Source of the DNA: Candidatus Cloacimonadota bacterium
Lineage (GTDB): Bacteria; Cloacimonadota; Cloacimonadia; Cloacimonadales; JAIOQZ01
Direction of reading: 5' to 3'
DNA: 60,634 nucleotides
Assembly (NCBI GenBank): GCA_021108395.1
Contig: JAIOQZ010000060.1
Span: 1 to 60,634 of the forward strand
Shown: positions 47,143 through 56,528 of the stretch, piece after piece
Layout: every line of letters starts with the position of its first letter
How positions within the stretch are numbered: position 1 is the stretch's first letter
The notes under the pieces: generated by a model
Database searches by the model: none
The model's input: only the letters and a program-made list of their open reading frames with translations
Told to the model about the DNA's origin: nothing
Translations under genes and position numbers: made by a program

Positions 47143-50130
47143 ATGTCCCATGTTGTGATAGAGAACCCGGTGATCAACTCACCGTTCAAGGAACCAGACA
47201 AGCACTTCAGGTTTACCGATGAGGGCATCACCAACGAAGTGGACTCTGGTCGGAGAACAAGTCAGTATTTCACGCCTATCGCCCGATCCCAGAAGGAAAA
47301 GGGTAAGCAACAGATTCTCATCGATACCGAGTGGACGAAGGATCGCATAGAGGAAAACGTGTTTGTAAACCAGATACGAGACCGTGTCTCAAGGTGGCGT
47401 ACTGGCGGCTATCAGGGCGTGACCCCGGTAACCAGGAGCCTTCTGGATTACTGGACGAAGCAGGATCGCGAGAAGCCGTTGTTCTTCTGCCAGATCGAGG
47501 CTCTGGAAACTGCGATTTACATTGCAGAAATTGCCAAGAGATACAATGACCAATGGATTGACAATGAACTGATTGATGTAAACAACAGCTCGAATCCAGG
47601 ATTGCCGCGGATTGCTTTCAAAATGGCCACCGGAGCTGGTAAAACTGTGGTTATGGCCATGCTGATAGCCTGGCAGGCGCTGAACAAGTTCGCCAATCGA
47701 AGCGATTCACGCTTTACCGATGCTTTTCTGATTATCTCGCCTGGCATCACAATCCGTGACCGCCTTCGTGTACTCATGCCGAACGACCCGCAGAATTATT
47801 ATCGGTTGCGCGACATCATCCCGGCTTCCGACATCGACCGCTTGATGCAGGCCAAGATCGTTATCACCAACTACCACTCTTTTCTTCCTCGTGAGAAGGT
47901 GAAAGCGGCAAAATTGACCAAAGAGCTGTTAAGCCAGAAAGGTACAAGCGCTTTTGTAGAGACACCCGATCAGGTAGTGAGAAGGGTGTGCCGGGATTTG
48001 GGCAACAAGAAGGGTATCATCGTCATCAACGACGAAGCTCACCACTGCTATCGCAGGAAACCGGACGACACCCTCACAGGCTTTGATCGCGATGAAAAGA
48101 AAGAGATCAAGAAATGGGACAAAGAAGCCAGAGTCTGGATTTCGGGGATTGAAGCAGTCAAAGCGAAAATGGGCGTGAAAACCGTTTACGACCTTTCTGC
48201 CACTCCCTTCTTTCTACGAGGATCGGGTTATTCTGAAGGTGTGCTCTTCCCCTGGGTGGTCTCGGATTTCTCGCTAATCGACGCGATTGAATCGGGCATC
48301 GTCAAGGTACCCCGCGTACCTGTCTCCGACAACTCCATGACCGGTGAGCAGCCCACCTTTCGCAACCTCTGGTATCGCATTCGCGATCATCTCCCCAAGA
48401 AAGGCAGAGGTACGGAGTCTGTCGGTGGAAAGCCCCATCTACCTGTGGAACTTCAGGCTGCTTTGCACAGCTTGTATGGCAACTATGAGAAGTACTATGG
48501 GGATTGGGAGAACAATGCCGAATCCCGTGAAAAGGGCATCACGCCGCCCGTGTTCATCGTGGTGTGCAACAACACGAACGTGTCCAAGATGGTCTATGAC
48601 TACATCGCCGGCTGGGAGAAGCAAGTCGAGGATAAGCTGATCGTGCAGGCTGGTCAACTGGATATCTTCCGCAATGATGACGGCCGGGGCGAATGGCTTC
48701 AACGACCCAATACGATTCTCATCGACAGCGAGCAGCTTGAATCCGGCGAAGCCATGAGCAATGAATTCAAGAAGATTGCCGCTGTCGAAATCGAGGAGTT
48801 CAAGGCGGACTATCGCATCCGCTTTCCTGGACGCGATACAGACAACATCTCCGATGAAGACCTGCTGCGGGAAGTGATGAACACCGTCGGCAAGACCGGG
48901 AAGCTTGGTGAGCACGTGAAGTGCGTCGTCAGCGTCTCGATGCTCACCGAAGGCTGGGACGCAAACACCGTCACCCATATCCTCGGCGTCAGAGCGTTCG
49001 GGACGCAACTCCTGTGCGAACAGGTGGTGGGCCGCGCTCTGCGGCGCATGAGCTACGCCCCGAACGAGGCGGGCATGTTCGAGCCGGAATACGCAGAAAT
49101 TTATGGCGTACCCTTCTCCTTCATTCCTTGCAGTGGTTCCGCGAAGCCCGTCAAGCCCGGGCCGATTCCCACTCGTGTTCGCGCTCTGGAAGATCGTTAC
49201 GAATGCGAAATCACCTTCCCGCGCGTAACCGGCTATCGCTATGATGTTGCTGGTGAGCGTCTCTCCGCTCAATTCACGGACGACTCCACCCTCATCCTCT
49301 CCACCGAGGACATCCCGACAATAACCGAGAGTTTGCCTATCGTTGGTAAGGGGAGCATTCATACGCTTGATGATCTGCTGCGCCATCGCGAGAACGAAGT
49401 GGCGTTCCGTCTGGCAATGAACACGATGGAGAGGTACTTCCGTGATGATGAAGGCGCATCAAAACCCTGGCTGTTTCCGCAGCTTCTACGCATCACTCGT
49501 CGCTGGATGAACGAATGCGTGCGGCTCAAGGACAACGCCTTCATCCAGATGCTGCTGCTGGCCGATTACGCTTCGCAAGCCAACGACCGCATCTACCGCG
49601 CCATCGTGTGTGCCGACAGCGGTGAAGCCGTGCTCAAGCCGATACTGGCGCCGTATGACACCATCGGCTCGACCCGATATGTTGACTTCGACACAGTGCG
49701 CTCGGTGTACGCCACCGATCCCGCCAAGTGCCATATCTCGCATGTGGTGGCCGATACCAAGTCGTGGGAGCAGAAGATGGCCCAAACGCTCGAGGCCATG
49801 CCCGAAGTGGTGAAATACGTGAAGAACCACAATCTCCGTTTTCTGATTCCCTACACCATCAATGGTGAACCGCGCAACTATATACCAGATTTCATCGCCT
49901 GCATAGACGTCGGGCGCGACGACCTGTTCAACCTCATCATCGAGGTGAGCGGTGAACAGCGCAAAGAGAAGCTCGAGAAGGTCGCCACGGCGCGCACGCT
50001 GTGGGTTCCGGCGGTGAACAATCACGGCGGCTTCGGTCGCTGGGGCTTTGTCGAGATTGACGATCCCTGGGACGCGGAACATCTTATCCGCGCCACCATG
50101 CAGCAACTGACGCAACAGGAGAAACCATGA
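47143..50130 (+). CDS. type III restriction enzyme, Res subunit
   Basis: The 995-residue product is a superfamily 2 helicase-nuclease. Motif I ATGAGKT (about 162-168) and motif II NDEAHH (near 300) are followed by motif III SATP. Then come VSMLTEGWDANTVTHILGVRAFGTQLLCEQVVGRALRR, covering motifs V-VI. The C-terminal nuclease-like part reads YIPDFIACI, then LIIEVSGEQRKEK; the usual ExK lysine is not in the standard place, so activity is uncertain. I start at 47143, where GAGG stands 8 nt upstream and MSHVVIENPVINSPF fits the family. The stop overlaps the start of mod by 4 nt. With an intact Mod it would cut between two unmethylated sites. Confidence 0.93.
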   Translation: MSHVVIENPVINSPFKEPDKHFRFTDEGITNEVDSGRRTSQYFTPIARSQKEKGKQQILIDTEWTKDRIEENVFVNQIRDRVSRWRTGGYQGVTPVTRSLLDYWTKQDREKPLFFCQIEALETAIYIAEIAKRYNDQWIDNELIDVNNSSNPGLPRIAFKMATGAGKTVVMAMLIAWQALNKFANRSDSRFTDAFLIISPGITIRDRLRVLMPNDPQNYYRLRDIIPASDIDRLMQAKIVITNYHSFLPREKVKAAKLTKELLSQKGTSAFVETPDQVVRRVCRDLGNKKGIIVINDEAHHCYRRKPDDTLTGFDRDEKKEIKKWDKEARVWISGIEAVKAKMGVKTVYDLSATPFFLRGSGYSEGVLFPWVVSDFSLIDAIESGIVKVPRVPVSDNSMTGEQPTFRNLWYRIRDHLPKKGRGTESVGGKPHLPVELQAALHSLYGNYEKYYGDWENNAESREKGITPPVFIVVCNNTNVSKMVYDYIAGWEKQVEDKLIVQAGQLDIFRNDDGRGEWLQRPNTILIDSEQLESGEAMSNEFKKIAAVEIEEFKADYRIRFPGRDTDNISDEDLLREVMNTVGKTGKLGEHVKCVVSVSMLTEGWDANTVTHILGVRAFGTQLLCEQVVGRALRRMSYAPNEAGMFEPEYAEIYGVPFSFIPCSGSAKPVKPGPIPTRVRALEDRYECEITFPRVTGYRYDVAGERLSAQFTDDSTLILSTEDIPTITESLPIVGKGSIHTLDDLLRHRENEVAFRLAMNTMERYFRDDEGASKPWLFPQLLRITRRWMNECVRLKDNAFIQMLLLADYASQANDRIYRAIVCADSGEAVLKPILAPYDTIGSTRYVDFDTVRSVYATDPAKCHISHVVADTKSWEQKMAQTLEAMPEVVKYVKNHNLRFLIPYTINGEPRNYIPDFIACIDVGRDDLFNLIIEVSGEQRKEKLEKVATARTLWVPAVNNHGGFGRWGFVEIDDPWDAEHLIRATMQQLTQQEKP

Positions 50131-50909
50131 CTCGCAAGAAAGCAAGCAATCCCATCAAGGTGAAAACGCTGCAGCATAAAGACAAACGGGCCAACATCCC
50201 GACGGAAGAGCTGCGTGACTTCGTGGTGGAAGACGAGAACGACCCCCCAACGATGCTCTATCCACGCGACACCTCGCTCGATCCGCAACTGGTGTGGCAG
50301 GGCAAGGACGAGCAGGACAAGGAAGACCTCGCCGTTCCCATCGCGCCCATCTACATTCAGGAGAAGATACATCCGCAGGCCATCATCGACAGCCTGCCAC
50401 GCAAAAAGACGCCGGAAACGGACGCGCCCGACCTGTTCGCCGATTTCAACGGGCTGCCGGAGGACTTCGACCAGCGCGTCGATTTCTACCACCATCAGCA
50501 GCACTGGTCGAACCGCATGATTCTCGGCGATTCTCTCATGGTGATGACCAGCCTGGCCGAGAAGGAAGGCCTCAAAGGCCGTGTGCAGACCATTTACATC
50601 GATCCGCCCTACGGTATCAAGTTCGGCAGCAACTGGCAGGTGAGCACCCGCAAGCGCGACGTGAAGGACGGCAAGCACGGCGACGCCACCCGCCAGCCGG
50701 AGCAGGTGCGCGCCTTCCGCGACACCTGGAAGCTGGGCATCCACTCCTACCTGGCCTACCTGCGAGACAGGCTCGTGGTGGCACGGGAACTGCTCACCGA
50801 GACAGGCAGTATCTTCGTGCAGATTGGGATCGAAAACGTGCATCTGGTAAGATGTTTACTTGACGAAGTTTTTGGTAGTGAGAACTTTGTGTCGCTTATC
50901 CCTTTTTAA
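50127..50909 (+). CDS. Mod fragment 1: N-terminal part with DPPY motif
   Basis: This 260-residue open frame starts in an ATGA overlap with res and has AGGAG upstream. It ends at TAA (50907-50909), right behind a T5 run. It contains the N-terminal domain and DPPYG, but not the AdoMet-binding motif. The end FGSENFVSLIPF continues smoothly in the next frame as LTTGSQTSIGPASVTDFLLW. Confidence 0.8.
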   Translation: MTRKKASNPIKVKTLQHKDKRANIPTEELRDFVVEDENDPPTMLYPRDTSLDPQLVWQGKDEQDKEDLAVPIAPIYIQEKIHPQAIIDSLPRKKTPETDAPDLFADFNGLPEDFDQRVDFYHHQQHWSNRMILGDSLMVMTSLAEKEGLKGRVQTIYIDPPYGIKFGSNWQVSTRKRDVKDGKHGDATRQPEQVRAFRDTWKLGIHSYLAYLRDRLVVARELLTETGSIFVQIGIENVHLVRCLLDEVFGSENFVSLIPF

Positions 50910-50986
50910 CAACTGGTAGTCAGACATCGATTGGCCCAGCCTCAGTCACTGATTTCTTACTGTGGTATGCAAAAACAAAAGAGGTT

Positions 50987-51997
50987 GTGAAGTTTCGCCC
51001 ACTTATAATACATCAACCACGTCGCGCCTTAGCCCCGACTATCTCTTGGTTTGTCGAGACAAACAACCAAATAAGATCGTTAGCTCGGCACGAAGTAGCC
51101 AATCCTGCTTCACTACCTTCTGAATCCAAGCTTCTCTGGCTTGCTGATTTATTATCAAGAAGTGGTGGACCATCAACTCAGTTCAATGTTTTGTTCGACA
51201 ATACAAATTTCTTCCCACACCGAGGTGGATGGCGAACTAATCAAGACGGTTTCAAGAAACTTATCGCTGCTGATCGTTTATTTATTAAAGGCAAAACACT
51301 GCTTTTCAAGCGTTTCTTCGAAGATTATCCCTATACACCGTTGAATGCTCTATGGCTTGATACGCAGATGGGCGGCTTTGCTGCTAAAGACAAAGTCTAT
51401 GTTGTACAGACAAATAGAATTGTAATTGAACGCTGCCTCCTGATGACCACCGACCCCGGCGACCTGGTTCTCGACCCCACCTGCGGCAGCGGAACCACGG
51501 CCTATGTGGCGGAGCAATGGGGCCGGCGTTGGATCACCATAGACACCAGCCGCGTAGCTCTGGCCCTGGCCCGCACGCGCCTCATGGCCGCCAAGTACCC
51601 CTACTACCTGCTGGCGGGTTCTGCGGAAGGCCGGAAGAAGGAAGCGGCGCTGTCGGGGGCCAAGCTGGAGGCGAGCAGCGGCAAACAGCCGGAGGGCGAC
51701 ATCCGCAAGGGCTTCGTTTACAAGCGTGTACCACACATCACGCTGAAGTCAATCGCCAACAACCCGGACATCCGCGAGGGCATGACGCGCGAGGAGATCG
51801 ACGAGGCCATCGCCCGTCACGCGAACACCGAGTACCTCTACGACCAGCCGTATCAACTGAGCAAAACCGTGCGCGTGTGCGGCCCGTTCACCGTCGAGAG
51901 CCTGTCGCCCCATCGCGTCCTCGCCCCGGCGGACGAGAACATGGACGGGTATGTCTCGCAACGGAGGCGCAGAAGAGCCAGAATTTCGAGGATATGA
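50987..51997 (+). CDS. Mod fragment 2: AdoMet-binding part
   Basis: The family similarity in this frame begins at about 50906, ahead of the ATG at 50987. The frame contains the target-recognition region and DPTCGSGTTAYV, then WITIDTSRVALALAR. It ends in an unrelated basic tail (QRRRRRARISRI), produced by a second frameshift near 51940-51960. No ribosome site was seen before 50987, so it may not be translated. Confidence 0.7.
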   Translation: MKFRPLIIHQPRRALAPTISWFVETNNQIRSLARHEVANPASLPSESKLLWLADLLSRSGGPSTQFNVLFDNTNFFPHRGGWRTNQDGFKKLIAADRLFIKGKTLLFKRFFEDYPYTPLNALWLDTQMGGFAAKDKVYVVQTNRIVIERCLLMTTDPGDLVLDPTCGSGTTAYVAEQWGRRWITIDTSRVALALARTRLMAAKYPYYLLAGSAEGRKKEAALSGAKLEASSGKQPEGDIRKGFVYKRVPHITLKSIANNPDIREGMTREEIDEAIARHANTEYLYDQPYQLSKTVRVCGPFTVESLSPHRVLAPADENMDGYVSQRRRRRARISRI

Positions 51998-52755
51998 TTC
52001 TGGGCGAGCTGTGCAAGGCGGGCGTACAGAACACCAAAAAGAAAGAACGGCTGAAGTTCGACTACCTTACCTCCCATGCGGGAAAGTGGATTCACGCCAC
52101 AGGCGAGTACACCGATGCGTCCGGCAACCACCGCCGCGTGGCGGTGTCCATCGGCCCGGAGCAGGGGACGGTGGGTCCGAGGCAGGTCAACGAAGCCGCC
52201 AAGGAAGCGGTGCAGGGTCTCGGCCACGACCTGCTGCTGGTATGCGGCTTCGCTTTCGATCCGCACGTGGGCGAGGAGACGAAGCGCTTTGGCAACCTGG
52301 ACGTGCTGCCGGTGCGCATGAACCCCGACCTGGCCATGAGCGACAAACTGCTCAAGAAGACCGGCGCGGGCAATCTGTTCATGGTCTTCGGCGAGCCGGA
52401 CTTCGATGTGCACCACCTTCCCGATAACATGATGACCGTCGAGATCAAGGGTGTTGACATCTACGATCCGACGACGGGCGAGGTGCGCTCTTCATCCACC
52501 GACGACATCGCCTGCTGGTTCATCGACACCGCCTACAACGGCGAGAGCTTCTTCGTGCGGCACGCCTACTTTACAGGCGATAAGGAGCCGTATGACAAGC
52601 TGAAACGCGCCCTGCGCGCAGAGATCGACGAGGAAGCCTGGAGCAGCCTCTACCAGACGGTCAGTCGTCCCTTCCCCAAACCGGCAGACGGCAAGATTGC
52701 AGTGAAGGTCATCAACCACTACGGCGACGAGGTGCTGAAGGTGTGGGAGGTGTAA
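51994..52755 (+). CDS. Mod fragment 3: C-terminal part
   Basis: The similarity begins a little upstream (TEAQKSQNFED from 51961); the first ATG in this frame is at 51994. It covers the C-terminal domain with LCKAGVQNTKKKERLKFDY, GNLDVLPVRMNPDLAMSD and DDIACWFIDTAYNGESFFVRH. It would be silent alone. It is in the third frame compared with fragments 1 and 2. Confidence 0.65.
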   Translation: MILGELCKAGVQNTKKKERLKFDYLTSHAGKWIHATGEYTDASGNHRRVAVSIGPEQGTVGPRQVNEAAKEAVQGLGHDLLLVCGFAFDPHVGEETKRFGNLDVLPVRMNPDLAMSDKLLKKTGAGNLFMVFGEPDFDVHHLPDNMMTVEIKGVDIYDPTTGEVRSSSTDDIACWFIDTAYNGESFFVRHAYFTGDKEPYDKLKRALRAEIDEEAWSSLYQTVSRPFPKPADGKIAVKVINHYGDEVLKVWEV

Positions 52756-52997
52756 AATCGCCTGGAGTGCATTGTTTTCTTAGCCATGTCGGCTCGGTGT
52801 TCTTGTGATACTGTCGCAGTAGTGATTACAGTTCTAAGCCCAGCTCTGCGCTTCAGTTTTCTGCAATGGCAAACTGGCTCTCTTTTCTTTGATTTGACCT
52901 GCTTTCTCATTCTTCTTCGTCGTCTTTTCGGTGCGTTATTGATCACCTTTGGAACGATGTTTTTATCCATGTTGCTACCAACCATCATTAAGTCAAT

Positions 52998-53261
52998 ATG
53001 GCGAACCGCTTTGAACCGGCCATCAACGAAATCAACAACGCTTTTTCGTTGATAACCCGCCACATCTATGGAGCTATCGTTGATGAGATAAACGATACTC
53101 ATGTATCAAACGTAATTGTACCCCTATTGCGTGACGTGAGTGTCCAGCGGAAGATTAATGAAATGGTATTACAAGCGAACAGAAAACGCTACAAGGCATA
53201 CTTGTTGGAACAGGAAGCGTTAAAGATTATGAACGAACAGGTTATCTACGCTCAAGAATAA
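52998..53261 (+). pseudogene. C-terminal remnant of an HsdS-like specificity subunit
   Basis: The 87-residue frame starts just after a stop codon and has no good ribosome site. It reads ITRHIYGAIVDEINDTHVSN, then VIVPLLRDVSVQRKINEMV, followed by LLEQEALKIMNEQVIYA. The short target-region end followed by IPL...Q..I...V..A....A..LE..AI is the pattern of the last helix of type I specificity subunits. The preceding 240 bases (52756-52997) have no recognisable gene; both strands carry open frames but neither looks real. It may be a remnant of the same type I system as the HsdR piece at 42.4 kb. Confidence 0.45.
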
Positions 53262-53393
53262 GCTTTCACGAAAAGCAAGTGAAGCACAGAAAATTCTTGA
53301 CGCAGCCCAATTCATATGAGATTCACATATTGCCATAGTGAGTGAGCGATATATCATGTATTCACCGGCTTCAAAGGAGCCAAGGGGTTTGTT

Positions 53394-54950
53394 ATGAGAC
53401 GGGGAACTTTGCTGATTCTTTGGTTATTCGTATTCATCTCACTCAGTGCTCAGACCGAACTACAGACAATGCTGGTGTTCGAGTCACCAACTGATGGTAT
53501 GTATCAGGGACATTTCACGGCCAGCATTTCGGGCAATGGCGACTTGAACGGCGACGGCTTCAGCGACATCGTGATTCCGGGCCACCCCCTTGGCGAACCG
53601 GAGGACGAACGACGCCTCTACATCTATCTCGGTAGCGCGCAGCCCGACAGCGTGGCCGACTACATCATCGATGTCCCGTCTGTCGACCCTGGCGACATGG
53701 ATTCGTTCGGCAAAGCTATCGCCTATGACGGCGACCTGAACGGCGACGGATACAACGATCTTGTTGTGTCTGCGCCAACATACGATGGCCATTTTCCCGA
53801 TGCGGGAATGGTGTTCATTTACTGGGGTGGTGAGACACTTTCAACGACGCCTGATGTCGTGCTGGACGGGCTGGACTACGGCGACGACTGCTGGGGGCTC
53901 AAGTTCGGCAGCGACCTCGACACCTCCGGTGACCTTAACGACGATGGCTACAACGACCTTGTCATCGGTTCACCAGGCCCGTCACTGTACTGGAACGGGC
54001 AGGTGGACATCTTCTTCGGCAGTGATGCTTTCGACACGGATGTGGATTGGCACAGACAAGGTGAATTGGATGACAATCTTGCAGATCATGTCACGACAGG
54101 TGATATCAATGGGGATGGCTATGATGACTTGTGCTTCAGTGAGCAGGCTGGAGCACAAGGTCACCAGAGATTTGTCATCTATCAAGGGGGGGATTCAATT
54201 GACTACATTGCCGATTACACGAGTGATGACATAGCCTGTTCTGGGTTTAGTGATTTGCTCATGAAAGGCGATGTTGATTCAGATGGATTTAATGATCTGA
54301 TCGTTAATCGGAATAACCTCTACTTGATGAAAGGAGCTTCAAATTATTGCAATCCCTTGGAACATATGGTGATATCAGGAGGATATGGCGGCGTTGGCAG
54401 AGTTTTTTTATCACAAGAAGCCAATGATATATACGTTGGATGTTCATGCCCCCTTGATGCATCGCTTCTTCTTACTCAATACAGCGACTCACTTCTAGTT
54501 GTATATTGCTTCACTGGAAACTACTATCCACAAAGATTTGGAGAATTGACATACTTCATTGGCGATCATAACGGAGACGGACACAGTGATTATATCATCA
54601 GTACAGTGGAAACAGTAGATAGCCCATGGATTCTACGCATCTTTACCACAGAATACGTAGACATAGATAATGAGCCAATACCACCAGCGTCGCTCAATCT
54701 TTCTTGCTTCCCTAATCCCGCACGGAGTGGGGCGACGGTGCGGTTCAGTCTGGCGCAGGCGGGGCCGGTGGAGGCGGCCATATACAACATCCGTGGACAG
54801 CGCGTGGCCACGCTCGCCGCTGGGCACAGCTTCACCGCCGGCGAGCACACTTTGCGGTGGGACGCCGGGGACGCAGCCAGCGGGATCTATCTCGTGCGAT
54901 TGACCACACCACACGAAACCACAATAACGAAACTGCTGAGGTTACAATGA
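53394..54950 (+). CDS. FG-GAP repeat T9SS-secreted protein, first of a tandem pair
   Basis: The 518-residue product has a signal peptide (about 1-20). At least six FG-GAP blades with calcium loops follow (DLNGDGFSD, DLNGDGYND, DLNDDGYND, DINGDGYDD, DVDSDGFND, DHNGDGHSD), then a T9SS domain (about 430-518, FPNPARSGA, IYNIRGQRV, ASGIYLVRL). It would form an integrin-like propeller on the surface. The stop overlaps the start of the next gene by ATGA. The first 240 residues and the sorting domain are almost the same as in that gene, but the middle differs. Confidence 0.9.
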   Translation: MRRGTLLILWLFVFISLSAQTELQTMLVFESPTDGMYQGHFTASISGNGDLNGDGFSDIVIPGHPLGEPEDERRLYIYLGSAQPDSVADYIIDVPSVDPGDMDSFGKAIAYDGDLNGDGYNDLVVSAPTYDGHFPDAGMVFIYWGGETLSTTPDVVLDGLDYGDDCWGLKFGSDLDTSGDLNDDGYNDLVIGSPGPSLYWNGQVDIFFGSDAFDTDVDWHRQGELDDNLADHVTTGDINGDGYDDLCFSEQAGAQGHQRFVIYQGGDSIDYIADYTSDDIACSGFSDLLMKGDVDSDGFNDLIVNRNNLYLMKGASNYCNPLEHMVISGGYGGVGRVFLSQEANDIYVGCSCPLDASLLLTQYSDSLLVVYCFTGNYYPQRFGELTYFIGDHNGDGHSDYIISTVETVDSPWILRIFTTEYVDIDNEPIPPASLNLSCFPNPARSGATVRFSLAQAGPVEAAIYNIRGQRVATLAAGHSFTAGEHTLRWDAGDAASGIYLVRLTTPHETTITKLLRLQ

Positions 54951-56506
54951 AAACGTTAACGCTGCTCACGCTTCTCGCTCTGTGCGCACTGCTTTACGCT
55001 CAGACGGAGCTGCAAACCATGCTGGTGTTCGAGTCCCCGACAGATGGGACATACGATGGCCATTTCGGAGAGAACATCTCCGGCAATGGCGACCTGAACG
55101 GCGACGGCTTCAGCGACATCGTGATTCCGGGCCACCCCCTTGGCGAGCCGGAGGACGAGCGACGCCTCTACATCTACCTCGGCGGCGCGCAGCCCGACAG
55201 CGTAGCCGATTATATCATCGATGTCCCGCCAGTCGATCCCGGCGACATGGACTCGTTCGGCAGGTTCATCGCCTACGACGGCGACCTGAACGGCGACGGC
55301 TACAACGACCTCGTCGTTGCGGCGCCAACATACGATGGCCATTTTCCCGATGCGGGAATGGTGTTCATTTACTGGGGTGGTGAGACACTTTCAACGACGC
55401 CTGATGTCGTGCTGGACGGGCTGGACTACGGCGACGACTGCTGGGGGCTCAAGTTCGGCAGCGACCTCGACACCTCCGGTGACCTTAACGGCGACGGCTA
55501 TGACGATCTGGTTATTGGCTCGCCTGGCCCATCGTATTATTGGAACGGACAGGTGGACATCTTCTTCGGCGGAGACCAGTTCGACACGGAAGTGGACTGG
55601 CATTTGCAAGGGGATTACTGTGAGTTGTTTGGTGATAACGTGGCAACAGGTGACATCAATGGCGATGGCTACGATGACCTTGCTGTCAGCCAGGAGATTG
55701 CAAACTCAGACTATATGCAATTCCAAATTTATACAGGAGGTGAAACAATCAGTACAACTGCATCGTATGTAAGCGATAACATTTACTCGACGAATATATG
55801 TCAGTTGTTCATGAACGGCGACCTGAACGGTGATGGTCTTTCTGATCTAATCATGATTAATAGTACAGCTTCTGGAACAATGAATGTTTTATTGGGCGAC
55901 GTATATCTTGATTCCGTATTATTAACATACCAACTAGAGGGTGCATTGCGGGTAGTGGAATGCTTCTACTCCGTGTTTGACAACACATGTATGATAGGAG
56001 GGTCATCACCTTTAGATTCGATGATAGTCTTTTTTGAATACGTTGATGAAGACTCTTTGATTACGCAGTACTGCCGTTCATTCCAATCGAATGGATATTC
56101 ATCGGCGGCATACAATGTTGGTGATTTTAATGGGGATGGGCATGGGGATATCTTACAAAGCTCATTCGAAGATAGTGATAACTGGCAAATATGCATCCTC
56201 ACCACCGAGTATGTAGACATTGGCGATGAACCATCGCCACATCCATCGCTCGCCTTCGCCTGCTTCCCCAATCCCACGCGAGGTGGTGCTACCGTGCGGT
56301 TCAGTTTGGCGCAGGCGGGGCCGGTAGATGCGGCGGTGTACAACACCCGCGGCCAGCGCGTGGCCACGCTCGCCGCTGGGCACAGTTTCACCGCCGGCGA
56401 GCACACTTTGCGGTGGGACGCCGGGGACGCAGCCAGCGGGATCTACCTTGTACGTATGGCGCATGCATTGGGATCAACCACCAGTAAGCTCGTTTTATTG
56501 AAATAA
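54947..56506 (+). CDS. FG-GAP repeat T9SS-secreted protein, second of a tandem pair
   Basis: The start at 54947 overlaps the upstream stop and has GAGG 5 nt before it. The 519-residue product has its own signal peptide (about 1-19). The order of blades is the same as in the upstream gene, and the T9SS domain has FPNPTRGGA and YNTRGQRV. A 169-nt block (55322-55490) is identical to 53772-53940, and the sorting-domain DNA is nearly identical. About 190 residues between them (roughly 235-425) are only distantly alike. Duplication followed by gene conversion or selection on the middle part is likely. Confidence 0.9.
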   Translation: MKTLTLLTLLALCALLYAQTELQTMLVFESPTDGTYDGHFGENISGNGDLNGDGFSDIVIPGHPLGEPEDERRLYIYLGGAQPDSVADYIIDVPPVDPGDMDSFGRFIAYDGDLNGDGYNDLVVAAPTYDGHFPDAGMVFIYWGGETLSTTPDVVLDGLDYGDDCWGLKFGSDLDTSGDLNGDGYDDLVIGSPGPSYYWNGQVDIFFGGDQFDTEVDWHLQGDYCELFGDNVATGDINGDGYDDLAVSQEIANSDYMQFQIYTGGETISTTASYVSDNIYSTNICQLFMNGDLNGDGLSDLIMINSTASGTMNVLLGDVYLDSVLLTYQLEGALRVVECFYSVFDNTCMIGGSSPLDSMIVFFEYVDEDSLITQYCRSFQSNGYSSAAYNVGDFNGDGHGDILQSSFEDSDNWQICILTTEYVDIGDEPSPHPSLAFACFPNPTRGGATVRFSLAQAGPVDAAVYNTRGQRVATLAAGHSFTAGEHTLRWDAGDAASGIYLVRMAHALGSTTSKLVLLK

Positions 56507-56528
56507 CAACTGATGATAAGGAGGGATG

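Larger units (their letters stand above)
50127..52755 (+). pseudogene. type III DNA methyltransferase (Mod), broken by two frameshifts
   Basis: The full gene would code for about 875 residues in three frames. The first part holds the catalytic TIYIDPPYG (159-162, motif IV). The middle part holds LVLDPTCGSGTTAYVAEQW (AdoMet binding). The order is that of beta-class N6-adenine methyltransferases. The last part continues the family's C-terminal sequence (AGVQNTKKKERLKFDYL, then WIHATGEYT and VEIKGVDIYDP). The first break is at a run of five T (50903-50907): one more T would join parts one and two. The second lies between about 51935 and 51960. Res and Mod must both be present for restriction, so the break, if real, disables the system or switches it off. 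Confidence 0.85.

Noticed and set aside
46976-47158. Small plus-strand frame between the STAND gene and res
   Set aside because: It overlaps the true start of res, lacks a ribosome site and has a random hydrophobic composition.
52719-53102. Minus-strand open frame rich in Arg and Lys, and a plus-strand hydrophobic frame in the same place (52786-53052)
   Set aside because: Neither has a ribosome site or a recognisable family, and they overlap the HsdS-like remnant and each other.
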